Source: Endozoicomonas sp. (ex Botrylloides leachii) (GTDB lineage: Bacteria > Pseudomonadota > Gammaproteobacteria > Pseudomonadales > Endozoicomonadaceae). Taken from it: DNA of 33,544 nucleotides. The position numbers were made by a program, and so were the translations under genes. Each line of letters opens with the position of its first letter. Within the stretch, counting starts at the first letter, position 1. This document shows, in pieces, positions 17,549 through 25,441 of the stretch. Location of the stretch: assembly GCA_028728195.1 (NCBI GenBank), contig JAQYUY010000140.1, forward strand, positions 1 to 33,544. The letters are read 5' to 3'. Under the pieces are notes generated by a model. The model was not told the origin of the DNA. It saw only the letters and a list, made by a program, of their open reading frames with translations, and searched no databases.

Positions 17549-17840
17549 TATTAGAAACTGTGCATAACCTTGATTTTCCTTGAAAATTATTCAGAATAAA
17601 GGAAAAACACCTCAGCGATACAGCTGTGAGCAATTTGAATCTATTGTCTGCGTATTCAAAGCGCCCATAAGAATATGAAGTCTTCAACCATAAATCTTTA
17701 TGATGTATTTCGTGCCGTACGCTATCTGCTGAAAAGTTATCTTAAGTAGCGCATGATATCCTAGATATTTTATAAAATGGAGAGCAGCTCAATACTATAC
17801 GCTTTATGTCTTCTAACTTTTAAGGCTGTTGCTTTTAATG
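17549..17840 (+). pseudogene. Decayed IS5-like transposase remnant
   Basis: The first ~110 bases match the repeat at 7471. Beyond them the plus strand reads LYDVFRAVRYLLKSYLK*RM followed by IS*IFYKMESSSILYA (stops marked), around 17691-17800. This resembles the N-terminal region of IS5-family transposases, which have patterns like FNAIxYLLKTGCxWRMLPxD. Stops and missing downstream catalytic motifs show it is dead. Family assignment is tentative because only a short stretch is readable. Confidence 0.4.
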
Positions 17841-18108
17841 GAAAATATCAAGGCTAGCCCATTATTTTCAAAGTCTTCTCATCTGGTTTTTAGCTTTATG
17901 TAAAATGGTTTCATATGCTGTAATTTTCTTAACACTTATATTTATTGTATTTGTTAAGCTAAGTTGAATTTATAACAGTTATATTTTATGGCGATCATTT
18001 TTTTTAAAAATATCTTTTAAAGTAAATTTCTATAGTCGTATATAGGTAAAAATAGTGAAAGCGTTTAAGTATATTTATAGCGCCATAATATTCCAAAAAT
18101 AATGCGCT

Positions 18109-18224
18109 AAAAAATAGAAAATATCAAAAGATAAACTAGGATTTACTAGGTTCGTAGTGGCTGCAATATAGGAGCAGTTACTTTATTAATATAGTGTCTT
18201 TTTTAAGCAGTAGGATTAATTCTA
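18109..18224 (+). promoter_or_regulatory. Upstream block 1, duplicated ahead of both Cys-rich genes
   Basis: About 116 bases ending at the start codon, nearly identical to 19265-19381. Shared words are AAAAAATAGAAAATATCAAA, AGATAAACTAGGATTTACT and TTTATTAATATRGTGTCTTT. A -35-like TTTACT is followed after 17 bases by AATATA in both copies. AGGATTAATT provides a Shine-Dalgarno-like AGGA. It probably carries the promoter and 5' leader. Confidence 0.5.
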
Positions 18225-19211
18225 ATGAGTCTTATTATTCGGTCTATGTTATTTTTTATTTTATCTATATATCACAGCGGTGTATTTGCTCATACTTGTA
18301 ACGCTTGGTGCGAGAAATTTTATCAGTGCCAAACTATTAATGATAACGCCATTGATGAACCAGTTATTTATCCTGAAAATTATGATAAGTTATGTGAGGA
18401 AAATATTTTTTATGCTAAACATTTAGCAGAAAAAGGTATTGATAACAATGATGTAGATAAACAACATCCGCAAGATGAAGCGTATCAAAAAACGCCTAGG
18501 TTAAAAGAATTTTGTCAAGAGAGTACTCAATGCACTCAGCTTAGAGTTCTTACAGGGGTGGTTAGTGCTATGAATTACGCTTTTGGTGAAGCGCTCTGTC
18601 GTGGAATGAATAATTGCTGTTTGACCTGTAACCCTACCTGTTGTGGTCACCTATGCGCGCCACACTTGGCTATTTCGGGTAAAGCATTCATGAATTCTGC
18701 GTGTAATCCTGCTATTAATAGTTTCTGTTGCCGTTTTGAAAGTGCTCAGCAAGCAGCTGGGTTTTGTTGCGGTCTCAGTAACATTGGTTATGTTTTTTGT
18801 CTTTTAGGTAATATGGCCTTGCTGCGTTGTTGTGTCTCAGAATGTTATAAAAGGATGAAAAAATCGCAGCATAATGAGTATGCTCAGGTACAATATAAAC
18901 GAGAAGGGCGAGGTTTTAATTGTAAGCAGCAGCATCAGGCTGATCACGATGCGTTAAGTATTTTAGCCTATGAAATAGAAGAGGAATCAACGAAAGAATT
19001 TATTCTTTCTATGTTACAAAGTGATCTAAAAAAAATCTCTAATCAATCAAAAGAAAATAGATATTCAGCTTATGATGATGAACAGCCTAATTTGATAAGC
19101 TTGCAAAATATAATAGGTTGTTCATTGAAAGAGAAAGTAAAAAAAATTTTAGAAAATGATAACCCGCCTAAAACCTATAGTGAGCTAATTCACGATCTAG
19201 TCAATTTGTGA
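18225..19211 (+). CDS. Secreted Cys-rich protein, paralogue 1
   Basis: 328-residue protein of unknown function, with 24 cysteines. Residues 1-22 form a Sec signal peptide (MSLIIRSMLFFILSIYHSGV, cleavage after VFA). The mature N-terminus has Cys25, Cys29, Cys35 and Cys57 and the shared motif YPENYDxLCxxNIFYAxH. The core is CC-x2-C-x3-CC-x3-C at 131-144 (NCCLTCNPTCCGHLC). Residues 179-203 are hydrophobic and Cys-bearing, possibly a membrane segment. The C-terminal third is charged, helical and nearly Cys-free (FNCKQQHQADHDALSILAYE onward). The neighbour at 19382 is a diverged tandem copy with the same upstream block. Disulfide folding outside the cytoplasm or metal binding is plausible (inference). 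I recognise no domain. Confidence 0.75.
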   Translation: MSLIIRSMLFFILSIYHSGVFAHTCNAWCEKFYQCQTINDNAIDEPVIYPENYDKLCEENIFYAKHLAEKGIDNNDVDKQHPQDEAYQKTPRLKEFCQESTQCTQLRVLTGVVSAMNYAFGEALCRGMNNCCLTCNPTCCGHLCAPHLAISGKAFMNSACNPAINSFCCRFESAQQAAGFCCGLSNIGYVFCLLGNMALLRCCVSECYKRMKKSQHNEYAQVQYKREGRGFNCKQQHQADHDALSILAYEIEEESTKEFILSMLQSDLKKISNQSKENRYSAYDDEQPNLISLQNIIGCSLKEKVKKILENDNPPKTYSELIHDLVNL

Positions 19212-19264
19212 AATGAGGAGTTTAATTCTTTGGGTAAGTACCTTTAATTGAAAAATAATATATA

Positions 19265-19381
19265 AAAAAATAGAAAATATCAAAAGATAAACTAGGATTT
19301 ACTGGGTTTGTAGTCTCTGCAATATATAAGCAGTGACTTTATTAATATGGTGTCTTTTTTTAAGTAATAGGATTAATTATA
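19265..19381 (+). promoter_or_regulatory. Upstream block 2, duplicated ahead of both Cys-rich genes
   Basis: Counterpart of 18109-18224, ending at the GTG of paralogue 2. The -35-like TTTACT, 17-bp spacer and AATATA are kept, and AGGATTAATT precedes the start. The preceding 53 bases after paralogue 1 are not shared. Its conservation suggests each gene has its own promoter. Confidence 0.5.
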
Positions 19382-20452
19382 GTGAGTCTTATTGTTCGAT
19401 TTAGTTTCTTTTTTATTTTATCTATATATCACAGCGGCGTGTTTGCTGATGCTTGTAACGATTGGTGTAAGCAAATTTATAAATGTAAATCTATTAATGA
19501 TGGCACCATTTATGAACAAGTTGTTTATCCTGAAAACTATGATGCGTTATGTAAGGGAAATATTTTTTATGCTCAACATGTACAAGGAGACCGCATTGAC
19601 AAGGAGTATGTAAAGAAACGAGCAGAATTGTCTTGGTCAAAAAGAGTTTGTCAGAAGCGTGCTCAATGCACTGCTTTTGGTCTTGTTACAGGGGCTTGTA
19701 GTTTTATGAACTATGTTCTGGGTGCAATGATCTGGCGTGGAATGCATAATTGCTGTTTGACCTGTAACCCCAGCTGTTGTGGTCACCCGTGCATGCCACA
19801 CCTGCCTGCTATGGGTAAAGCATGCATGGATAATTCGGCTTTATGCTGTCTAGATTGTCATAAGGGCTGTGTAGCCTGTTCGGGAGGTGTCCATGGTTGC
19901 TGTTGTTGTACAAGTGCTAAAGGTGCAGCTGAGTGTTGTCTTGCTGTGAGTGTTTCAGGTCATGCTATTTCTCTTGCAAGTAATTTTTTTTTGCTGGGTT
20001 GTTGCATTTATACATGTCATAAGAGGCTGAAAGAATCGCCGGGTAGTGTATATGCTGAGGCGCTAGGTGAATTCTGTTCCAGAGAGGGACGAGATTTTAA
20101 TTGTCAGCAGCTGCATCAGGCTGATCACGATGCGTTAACTATTTTAAAGTATGAAATGAAAAATAAGTTAACGGAAAAGTTGATTTTTTCTATGCTAAAA
20201 AGTGAACTAAAACAAACCTTTGATCAAGGAAAAGACACTAGATCTTCAGATCATGATGATGAACAGTCTGGTTTGATAAGCTTAGAAGATAAAATAGATA
20301 GTTCATTATATAATAAAATAAAAACCATTTTAGAGAAAAAGAACTCTCCTAAAACCTATTTGGAGTTACACAGCCATCTAACCAACTGGTTATTGAATGA
20401 GGCAAGCATTCCGGTGATGAGTCAGCCCGTTAATGGTGCTAATGGGAGATAA
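19382..20452 (+). CDS. Secreted Cys-rich protein, paralogue 2
   Basis: 356-residue paralogue of the preceding protein, with 30 cysteines. The start is a GTG at 19382 aligned to the ATG of copy 1, with the same signal peptide (SIYHSGVFA then DAC). The CC-x2-C-x3-CC-x3-C core reads NCCLTCNPSCCGHPC. After it comes an extra Cys-dense block absent from copy 1 (LCCLDCHKGCVAC, then GCCCCTS), giving metallothionein-like density. A hydrophobic segment and the conserved REGRDFNCQQLHQADHDALT follow, then a diverged helical tail. The C-terminus is about 20 residues longer than in copy 1, and its stop lies where an IS1-type remnant begins on the other strand, so the native end may be altered. Function unknown. 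Confidence 0.75.
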   Translation: MSLIVRFSFFFILSIYHSGVFADACNDWCKQIYKCKSINDGTIYEQVVYPENYDALCKGNIFYAQHVQGDRIDKEYVKKRAELSWSKRVCQKRAQCTAFGLVTGACSFMNYVLGAMIWRGMHNCCLTCNPSCCGHPCMPHLPAMGKACMDNSALCCLDCHKGCVACSGGVHGCCCCTSAKGAAECCLAVSVSGHAISLASNFFLLGCCIYTCHKRLKESPGSVYAEALGEFCSREGRDFNCQQLHQADHDALTILKYEMKNKLTEKLIFSMLKSELKQTFDQGKDTRSSDHDDEQSGLISLEDKIDSSLYNKIKTILEKKNSPKTYLELHSHLTNWLLNEASIPVMSQPVNGANGR

Positions 20453-20700
20453 ATACACCAATCACTTTATTATGTAATTCGACCCATTTCGAAAAGCAGA
20501 TAGGTTTTCGCATAAGGCGCTTCAATCGGGCCTGAAAATTTAGATTGTTGCGCTCTACCCATTGGGTAAATGCCTTGCTAACTGTGTGTCTGTCCTCAGG
20601 CAGATTTGAGCGTAAGGCTTCAGTTTTTTCAATAATTACTTCAGTATCTTGCTTGACTTTCGACCCAAGGCATGCAAGCACTTCTTTCAGAATATTGACA
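20439..20700 (-). pseudogene. IS1-family InsB transposase remnant
   Basis: The minus strand reads LPEDRHTVSKAFTQWVERNN then LNFQARLKRLMRKPICFSKW and HNKVIGVFI. This aligns with the C-terminal third of the IS1-type InsB at 32666-33049 (LPEERHIIGKRFTQRIERQN). The catalytic glutamate region (VERNN) is present, but both upstream aspartate motifs are absent, so the enzyme is dead. The first ~25 residues of the frame may derive from other parts of the transposase. It overlaps the 3' end of paralogue 2 by about 14 bases. Confidence 0.7.
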
Positions 20701-20826
20701 CTGAAAGAAGTAGCGCATTGTTATATGATCAAAAAATCAAGAACCTAGGCAATAGCTTGGGCGCCTGCACCTGATCGGTGCAATAAAAAACCTCGCGAGT
20801 ATGCGCTACATTATTAAGGCAAAACC
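20453..20826. other. IS1 remnant and nudE leader
   Basis: 374 bases mostly occupied by the InsB remnant. After it, a perfect hairpin TGCACC-TGATC-GGTGCA (20766-20782) lies in the nudE leader. It is followed by AATAAAAAA, which is not a terminator on either strand. Confidence 0.45.
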
Positions 20827-21384
20827 ATGGACAAAAAACCAGAAATCCTTGAGTGCAAAGAGTTAATCAAAACTCGCTTATTCCGAGTTGAAGAAATGAA
20901 GCTACGTTTTTCTAACGGTGTAGAGCGAACATATGAGCGACTGGGGCGCTTTAATGATAGCCATCAGGCAGTCATGATAGTGCCTCTAGTGGATAATAAC
21001 CATTTTCTAATGATTCGTGAATATGCCGCGGGCATGGAAGAGTATCAACTGTCACTACCCAAAGGGTTAGTTGATGCAGGAGAGACCGTGTTTGAGGGTG
21101 CGAATAGGGAGCTAAAAGAAGAAGCGGGCTTTGGTGCAAATAATTGGCGGGAGCTTACAACACTTAGTCTTTCTCCTAATTATATGCATCACACAATACG
21201 CGTTGTGGTTGCTACCGATCTTTATAAAGAAAGACTAGAAGGAGATGAGCCCGAGCCGCTTGGCATAGAAACGCTTTCTTTTGATCAGTTACTGGAGCTT
21301 AATGAACGCTGTGATTTTTCAGAAGCTCGGGTTTTAGCTGCGCTTTACTTGGTAAAAGACATGTTAAATAACAGGGCTCTTTAG
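20827..21384 (+). CDS. nudE: ADP compounds hydrolase NudE
   Basis: Nudix hydrolase of 185 residues, the length of E. coli NudE, which cleaves ADP-ribose, Ap3A and NADH to nucleotides. The Nudix box is complete: G-LVDAG-E-TVFEGAN-RELKEEAGF, with the metal-binding glutamates in REL-KEE. The N-terminus MDKKPEILECKELIKTRLFR and the SLSPNYMHHTI segment fit NudE rather than other Nudix groups. The ATG at 20827 has AAGG ten bases upstream. cysQ follows 22 bases later on the same strand, matching the nudE-cysQ order of Pseudomonas-like genomes, so the two are probably one operon concerned with nucleotide housekeeping. Intact. Confidence 0.93.
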   Translation: MDKKPEILECKELIKTRLFRVEEMKLRFSNGVERTYERLGRFNDSHQAVMIVPLVDNNHFLMIREYAAGMEEYQLSLPKGLVDAGETVFEGANRELKEEAGFGANNWRELTTLSLSPNYMHHTIRVVVATDLYKERLEGDEPEPLGIETLSFDQLLELNERCDFSEARVLAALYLVKDMLNNRAL

Positions 21385-21406
21385 TTATAAATATGTGGGC
21401 AACAAA

Positions 21407-22255
21407 ATGACAACACCAGTCAATGAATCGATGATTTCAGCTATTAAGCATATTGCGCACCAAGCCGGTCAAGCGATCCTTGACGTATATGGTAAAAAAC
21501 AAAGAAGCATTAAAGAAAAGCCAGACCAAACCCCAGTGACAGAAGCAGATCTTCTAGCCAATGAAATTATCCTTGCTGGTTTAAATGCGGTGCAACCACA
21601 CTACCCTATTCTTTCAGAAGAGTCTGCTCACCAACCCTTAGCGCAGCGAAAACGGTGGCAACGTCACTGGCTAGTTGACCCTTTAGATGGCACACAAGAA
21701 TTTATTAACAGAAATGGGCAGTTCACAGTTAATATCGCTTTAATGGAGGCAAACTATCCTATACTGGGTATCGTCTATGCCCCAACAACACATACTTTTT
21801 ACTGGGGCGGAGAGCATTACGGAAGTTTTAGACAAGAAAAATCCGGTGAGGTCAAGTCAATAACCACCCGGCGCATAGCGAAAGGTCAAAAAATAACCAC
21901 ACTGGGTAGCCGAAGCTATTCCAATTCTGCTTCTAATAAGTTTATTGAAAAACTGCATTCTTATTTTGAGTCTATCCAGTTTTTCCAAGTGGGTAGCTCT
22001 CTAAAAGGGTGTAAAATAGCAGAGGGAAGCGCAGATATCTACCCACGTCTGGGCCCAACATCAGAGTGGGATACTGCTGCTGTACAAGCTATTATTGAAG
22101 GCGCAGGAGGTTCCGTGCTTAATCGATATGGGCGACGATTTAAATACAATTATAAAGAAAGCCTAACGAATGATATTTTTGTTATGCTGGGTGATCCAAA
22201 AATAGACTGGCATAGGTTTTGGAATTTAACTAATTTACCTGACATCACAAAATAA
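21407..22255 (+). CDS. cysQ: 3'(2'),5'-bisphosphate nucleotidase CysQ
   Basis: Magnesium-dependent phosphatase that turns PAP (from sulfate assimilation) into AMP. It belongs to the inositol monophosphatase superfamily. Metal and substrate motifs are all visible: TPVTEADLLANE, PILSEES, WLVDPLDGTQEFINR (the DPLDGT box) and the C-terminal GPTSEWDTAAVQAI (WDTAA box). The start is uncertain: GTG 21395, ATG 21407 and ATG 21431 are all in frame with no strong Shine-Dalgarno. I use 21407 (282 residues); 21431 would match the E. coli start best. It lies 22 bases after nudE and is probably cotranscribed. Intact. Confidence 0.93.
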   Translation: MTTPVNESMISAIKHIAHQAGQAILDVYGKKQRSIKEKPDQTPVTEADLLANEIILAGLNAVQPHYPILSEESAHQPLAQRKRWQRHWLVDPLDGTQEFINRNGQFTVNIALMEANYPILGIVYAPTTHTFYWGGEHYGSFRQEKSGEVKSITTRRIAKGQKITTLGSRSYSNSASNKFIEKLHSYFESIQFFQVGSSLKGCKIAEGSADIYPRLGPTSEWDTAAVQAIIEGAGGSVLNRYGRRFKYNYKESLTNDIFVMLGDPKIDWHRFWNLTNLPDITK

Positions 22256-22335
22256 AGGCCATTGCATTAATATTGCCCGCTAGAGATGCATAAAAAATTC
22301 TGGATTAACCATATCGCTATGCGGGATTGCCGCTG

Positions 22336-22698
22336 TCAAAAAACATAACGTATATTATCGGCATCTAAATAAACAGGTGCAGCTGGTGCCTTAATGACCT
22401 CACCGCGAATAATTGTTGAAGAATTCAACCGCAATCCTTCATCTGGTATATCTTCTGAGTCAATATGAATTTCAATAATGTTGCCATGCTGACCTTTAAA
22501 TCTAAATATGCCGGATTTTATTTTTTCGATAATCTCTCCTGTGACATGCACTTTGTCAGTATGATTACTATCTGACAAAATCTCACGAACCGTCAGGGGG
22601 TCATATTTCGAATGGTCACGACGTGATAGCTTATCTGTTGTTGAGCAGGCTGTTGCCAGAAAAATAGAGGCAAAAGCAGCTGCATAGCTTTTATTCAT
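22336..22698 (-). CDS. YgiW-like (BOF/OB-fold) lipoprotein
   Basis: 120-residue protein with a lipoprotein-type signal: MNKSYAAAFASIFLATAC with the lipid-bearing cysteine at about residue 18. The rest matches the bacterial OB-fold family of YgiW/YdeI stress proteins: TVREILSD, a strand VHVTGEIIEKIKSGIFRFKG, IIEIHID and a closing IIRGEV. E. coli YgiW is periplasmic and not lipidated, so this is an envelope-anchored relative. The start is the ATG at 22696-22698 because AGGA sits six bases upstream; an ATG immediately before it and one 36 bases further out are alternatives. It converges with cysQ and diverges from the hydroxylase gene. A role in oxidative or cationic stress is known only for relatives. 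Confidence 0.8.
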   Translation of the reverse strand: MNKSYAAAFASIFLATACSTTDKLSRRDHSKYDPLTVREILSDSNHTDKVHVTGEIIEKIKSGIFRFKGQHGNIIEIHIDSEDIPDEGLRLNSSTIIRGEVIKAPAAPVYLDADNIRYVF

Positions 22699-22970
22699 CA
22701 TGCATCCTTGCTTTTTTATTATTATCAAACGCATAAAGTTATGGAGTGTATAGTATCTCTAGGAATGGTTATACAATGGAAAATTATTAAATAATAATTC
22801 CTGAACTATACAAGACAAACTTCCTATTATTCTTTTTATAATATACTGCGTATTCTCAAGCTAATCCAGCCACTGCCTGTGAGTAAAGATTATCTAGTAT
22901 AAAACCATTGTCGTAATACGCACAGTTCGGTATGTTTCCTGTAATTTTTATTATAAAAAAGGAGAAACAG

Positions 22971-23840
22971 ATGAGCTTTGATATTAACTTGTTACTTTTA
23001 TTGTTAACACCCGTTTATGGAATCACTATCACGCTTGAAATTCTCTGGCTGAAAGCACACCCAAAGGAATACCTAAGCGCACGCTATAGCTGGCCAGATT
23101 TTCTGGCTAATATTTCACTTGGAGCACTCTATCAGGTTGGTGAAAAGCTAGCAGGCATATGGGTTATGGCCATTTACAACTCTCTTTTTAATTTTAGCCT
23201 TTTTAATATACCCAATACCGCCTGGAGTATAATGCTACTGTTCCTATTACAGGATTTTCTTTACTACTGGTTCCATCGCGCAAGTCATAATATTCGTTGG
23301 ATGTGGGCGTCTCACGTATCTCATCATTCCTCTAAAACCCTTAATTTCTCAACTGCCTTTAGACAAAATTTGATGTACCCAATATCGGGTATGTGGTTAT
23401 TCTGGGTACCCCTTATCATGCTTGGTTTCCAGCCTAAGACAGTCATTGCTGTAGTGCTGCTAAATTTGTTTTACCAATTTTTTATTCATAGTCAAGTCGT
23501 ACCAAAACTAGGTCGCTTTGAGTGGCTGTTCAATACGCCTAGACATCACCGCGTTCACCATGCCCATAATCCTGTATATATAGATAAAAATTTTGGCGGC
23601 ATTCTCATTATTTGGGATCGACTCTTTGGCACTTTTGTGGCAGAAAAAGAATCAGAACCCTGCCGCTACGGCATTCCAAAACAAATAGAGAGCACTAATC
23701 CAATCACTCTCTCCTTTCATGAGTGGCGAGATATGCTGAAGGATGCTTTTGCCCCAGGAAAAACACTGCGGCAGCGTCTAAAACACCTTTATGGCTACCC
23801 TTCATGGCAGTTACATCACTCTAAAAAAACTAATGACTAA
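22971..23840 (+). CDS. Sterol desaturase / fatty acid hydroxylase family protein
   Basis: Membrane di-iron oxygenase of 289 residues. Several hydrophobic segments (about 5-25, 50-70, 80-105, 145-180) surround the histidine boxes that hold the metals: FHRASH (HxxxH, about 116-121), HVSHH (HxxHH, about 130) and HRVHH (HxxHH, about 210). The ATG at 22971 follows GGAG seven bases upstream; the frame opens 39 bases earlier without support. Relatives hydroxylate or desaturate fatty acids, sterols, carotenoids or alkylglycerols, and the substrate here cannot be told. It stands alone between the lipoprotein gene and the yibN-grxC-secB cluster. The family is secure. Confidence 0.88.
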   Translation: MSFDINLLLLLLTPVYGITITLEILWLKAHPKEYLSARYSWPDFLANISLGALYQVGEKLAGIWVMAIYNSLFNFSLFNIPNTAWSIMLLFLLQDFLYYWFHRASHNIRWMWASHVSHHSSKTLNFSTAFRQNLMYPISGMWLFWVPLIMLGFQPKTVIAVVLLNLFYQFFIHSQVVPKLGRFEWLFNTPRHHRVHHAHNPVYIDKNFGGILIIWDRLFGTFVAEKESEPCRYGIPKQIESTNPITLSFHEWRDMLKDAFAPGKTLRQRLKHLYGYPSWQLHHSKKTND

Positions 23841-24011
23841 TTTATCAATCTCGACTATCTATATTCCTTGATTTTCTAGGTACAGACTTTTATATCAAAA
23901 ATGTATTGATGCAATAGCATTTCATTTGACCCCGAAGCAGACTACAGCAAGCAAATAGATCTAGAAACCTGTATAATTTACTGTTTATTTAATTGAGATA
24001 ATGTTATCAGC

Positions 24012-24428
24012 ATGGAACAGGTTATAGAGTTTACCCTTCATCACCCTTTTTTGGTTGGCGTATTAGCTTTACTTATTTGTGTGTTGATTTTCACAGAAAT
24101 GCGCAAAGGTGGACAAGCTATTAGCTCTCACGACCTGACTAAGCTCGTCAATCAGGAAGGTGGTGTGATAGTTGATATTAGAGAGAAAAATGACTTCAAT
24201 AAAGGGCATATTGTTGATTCACTGCATATTCCATATGCCCGATTGAAAGAGCGGGCAAGCGAACTTAGCAAATATCAGGATAAGCCCTTAATTATTGTAG
24301 ATGCCATGGGGCAGCACGCTGGTATGGCCGGAAAAATATTAAAGGATACAGGGCTCACCAAGGTAATGAAGCTAAAAGGCGGTATCAACACATGGCAGGC
24401 TGACAGCTTGCCGTTGGCTAAAAAGTAA
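24012..24428 (+). CDS. yibN: YibN-type membrane-anchored rhodanese-like protein
   Basis: 138-residue protein with an N-terminal membrane anchor (about 10-28, HPFLVGVLALLICVLIF) and a single rhodanese domain (about 35-130: IVDIREKNDFNKGHIVDSLH, then LKGGINTWQ). The active-site loop reads IVDAMGQHAGMAG. The position of the sulfur-carrying cysteine is held by Asp97, so classic sulfurtransferase activity is not expected. The order yibN-grxC-secB is conserved from E. coli, which supports the name. It probably forms an operon with grxC, 19 bases downstream. It should face the cytoplasm from the inner membrane. Confidence 0.87.
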   Translation: MEQVIEFTLHHPFLVGVLALLICVLIFTEMRKGGQAISSHDLTKLVNQEGGVIVDIREKNDFNKGHIVDSLHIPYARLKERASELSKYQDKPLIIVDAMGQHAGMAGKILKDTGLTKVMKLKGGINTWQADSLPLAKK

Positions 24429-24447
24429 CATAATGAGTCAATAATAG

Positions 24448-24702
24448 ATGGATAAAACAACTATTTATACTTCGCAATATTGCCCTTACTGCATAAAAGC
24501 GCTTGATCTACTGAATGCGAAAGGGGTTACCTATACCAACATTAGTATTGATAGTCACCCTGATATACGGGTTGAAATGACTAAAAAGGCGGGGTCACAT
24601 ACCGTACCGCAAATTTGGATTGGTGAAACGCACGTGGGTGGGTGTGATGAGTTGTACGCCCTTGAGCACAAAGGACAGTTAGATCGCTTGTTGAAGTCCT
24701 AA
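24448..24702 (+). CDS. grxC: Glutaredoxin 3 (GrxC)
   Basis: Classic dithiol glutaredoxin of 84 residues that reduces disulfides and glutathione mixed disulfides in the cytoplasm. The active site C12-P-Y-C15 follows the TIYTSQY strand. The cis-proline motif TVPQIWI and the GGCDEL glutathione-binding segment are at about 51-66. Length and motifs match the GrxC family. The ATG at 24448 lacks a clear Shine-Dalgarno, which fits translational coupling with yibN 19 bases upstream. secB follows after 160 bases, in the order known from E. coli. Intact. Confidence 0.95.
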   Translation: MDKTTIYTSQYCPYCIKALDLLNAKGVTYTNISIDSHPDIRVEMTKKAGSHTVPQIWIGETHVGGCDELYALEHKGQLDRLLKS

Positions 24703-24862
24703 ACTTTCATGTATGCTCGCTGAGAGCATATGAGATAAAGCCCGAAATCTAACGTAGTATTTCTATTGCTCGTAACGTGACATGTCACTGGAGCGGTTAA
24801 TAAATAGCTTAACTGTTCTTGTCAATAGCGTATAGAGCATTTTGCAAACAAAGGAAAAAGCA

Positions 24863-25333
24863 ATGGCTGATAATCAGCAGGATCAGGCGCAGTTTGCCCT
24901 GCAACGCATTTATGTAAAAGACCTGTCTTTTGAATCACCAAAAGCACCGGAAATGTTCCAGAAACAGTGGCAGCCAGAAGTTAAGTTAGACCTTAATACC
25001 TCTAACCGTCCTCTTGAAGAAACACTGTTTGAGGTTGTGTTATCTTTGACCATCACGGTTGAAAATGGACCCGAAGATAATCGTGAGTCCGCTTTTGTGG
25101 TTGAAGTGCAACAAGCAGGTGTATTTATGGCCAAGGGCTTAAGTGATGAGGAACTACACCGCACACTGGGGGCATTCTGTCCAAATATTTTGTTCCCTTA
25201 TGCACGTGAAGCCGTTGATAATCTGGTATTACGTGGCAGCTTCCCGCCTATCATGCTGGCACCAGTTAACTTCGACGCCTTATACATGCAAGCTCGTGAA
25301 CAGGCTGGTCAAGAAGACCACGTAGTAAATTGA
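24863..25333 (+). CDS. secB: Protein-export chaperone SecB
   Basis: 156-residue chaperone that keeps precursors unfolded and passes them to SecA. It works as a tetramer in the cytoplasm. Family motifs include [20 protein letters not shown] (about 13-32), [29 protein letters not shown] (about 100-125) and [15 protein letters not shown] (about 130-145). The start is the ATG at 24863 with AAGGA about eight bases upstream; a TTG at 24842 is in frame but unlikely. It is third in the yibN-grxC-secB cluster. E. coli gpsA does not follow; instead a hairpin, a repeat and convergent trmL are present. Confidence 0.97.
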   Translation: MADNQQDQAQFALQRIYVKDLSFESPKAPEMFQKQWQPEVKLDLNTSNRPLEETLFEVVLSLTITVENGPEDNRESAFVVEVQQAGVFMAKGLSDEELHRTLGAFCPNILFPYAREAVDNLVLRGSFPPIMLAPVNFDALYMQAREQAGQEDHVVN

Positions 25334-25412
25334 TACAACGTTGCCGATACTCTGAATAGACGCCCTCTGGCTTTCAATCATGCGTTTTTAGCAATATACC
25401 TAGTACTTCAGA

Positions 25413-25441
25413 GGCGGTTTTCAAAGACCGCTTCCAATTTT
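25413..25441 (+). terminator. Probable terminator of the secB cluster
   Basis: GCGGTTT..AGACCGC forms a seven-pair stem (one G-U) with a four-base loop, followed by TTCCAATTTT. It lies 80 bases after secB and immediately before repeat copy G. The T-tract is interrupted, so efficiency may be moderate. Confidence 0.5.

Larger units (their letters stand above)
17251..18224. other. 974-bp AT-rich gene desert
   Basis: The longest gene-free stretch in the window, visibly more AT-rich than its surroundings. It holds a decayed IS-like segment (17549-17840) and ends with the 116-bp block that is duplicated ahead of the second Cys-rich gene. Long A/T runs elsewhere carry no ORF. The composition shift marks the edge of an accessory region. 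Confidence 0.5.

Noticed and set aside
20766..20782. Hairpin before nudE as a terminator
   Set aside because: Perfect stem but no T-tract after it on either strand.
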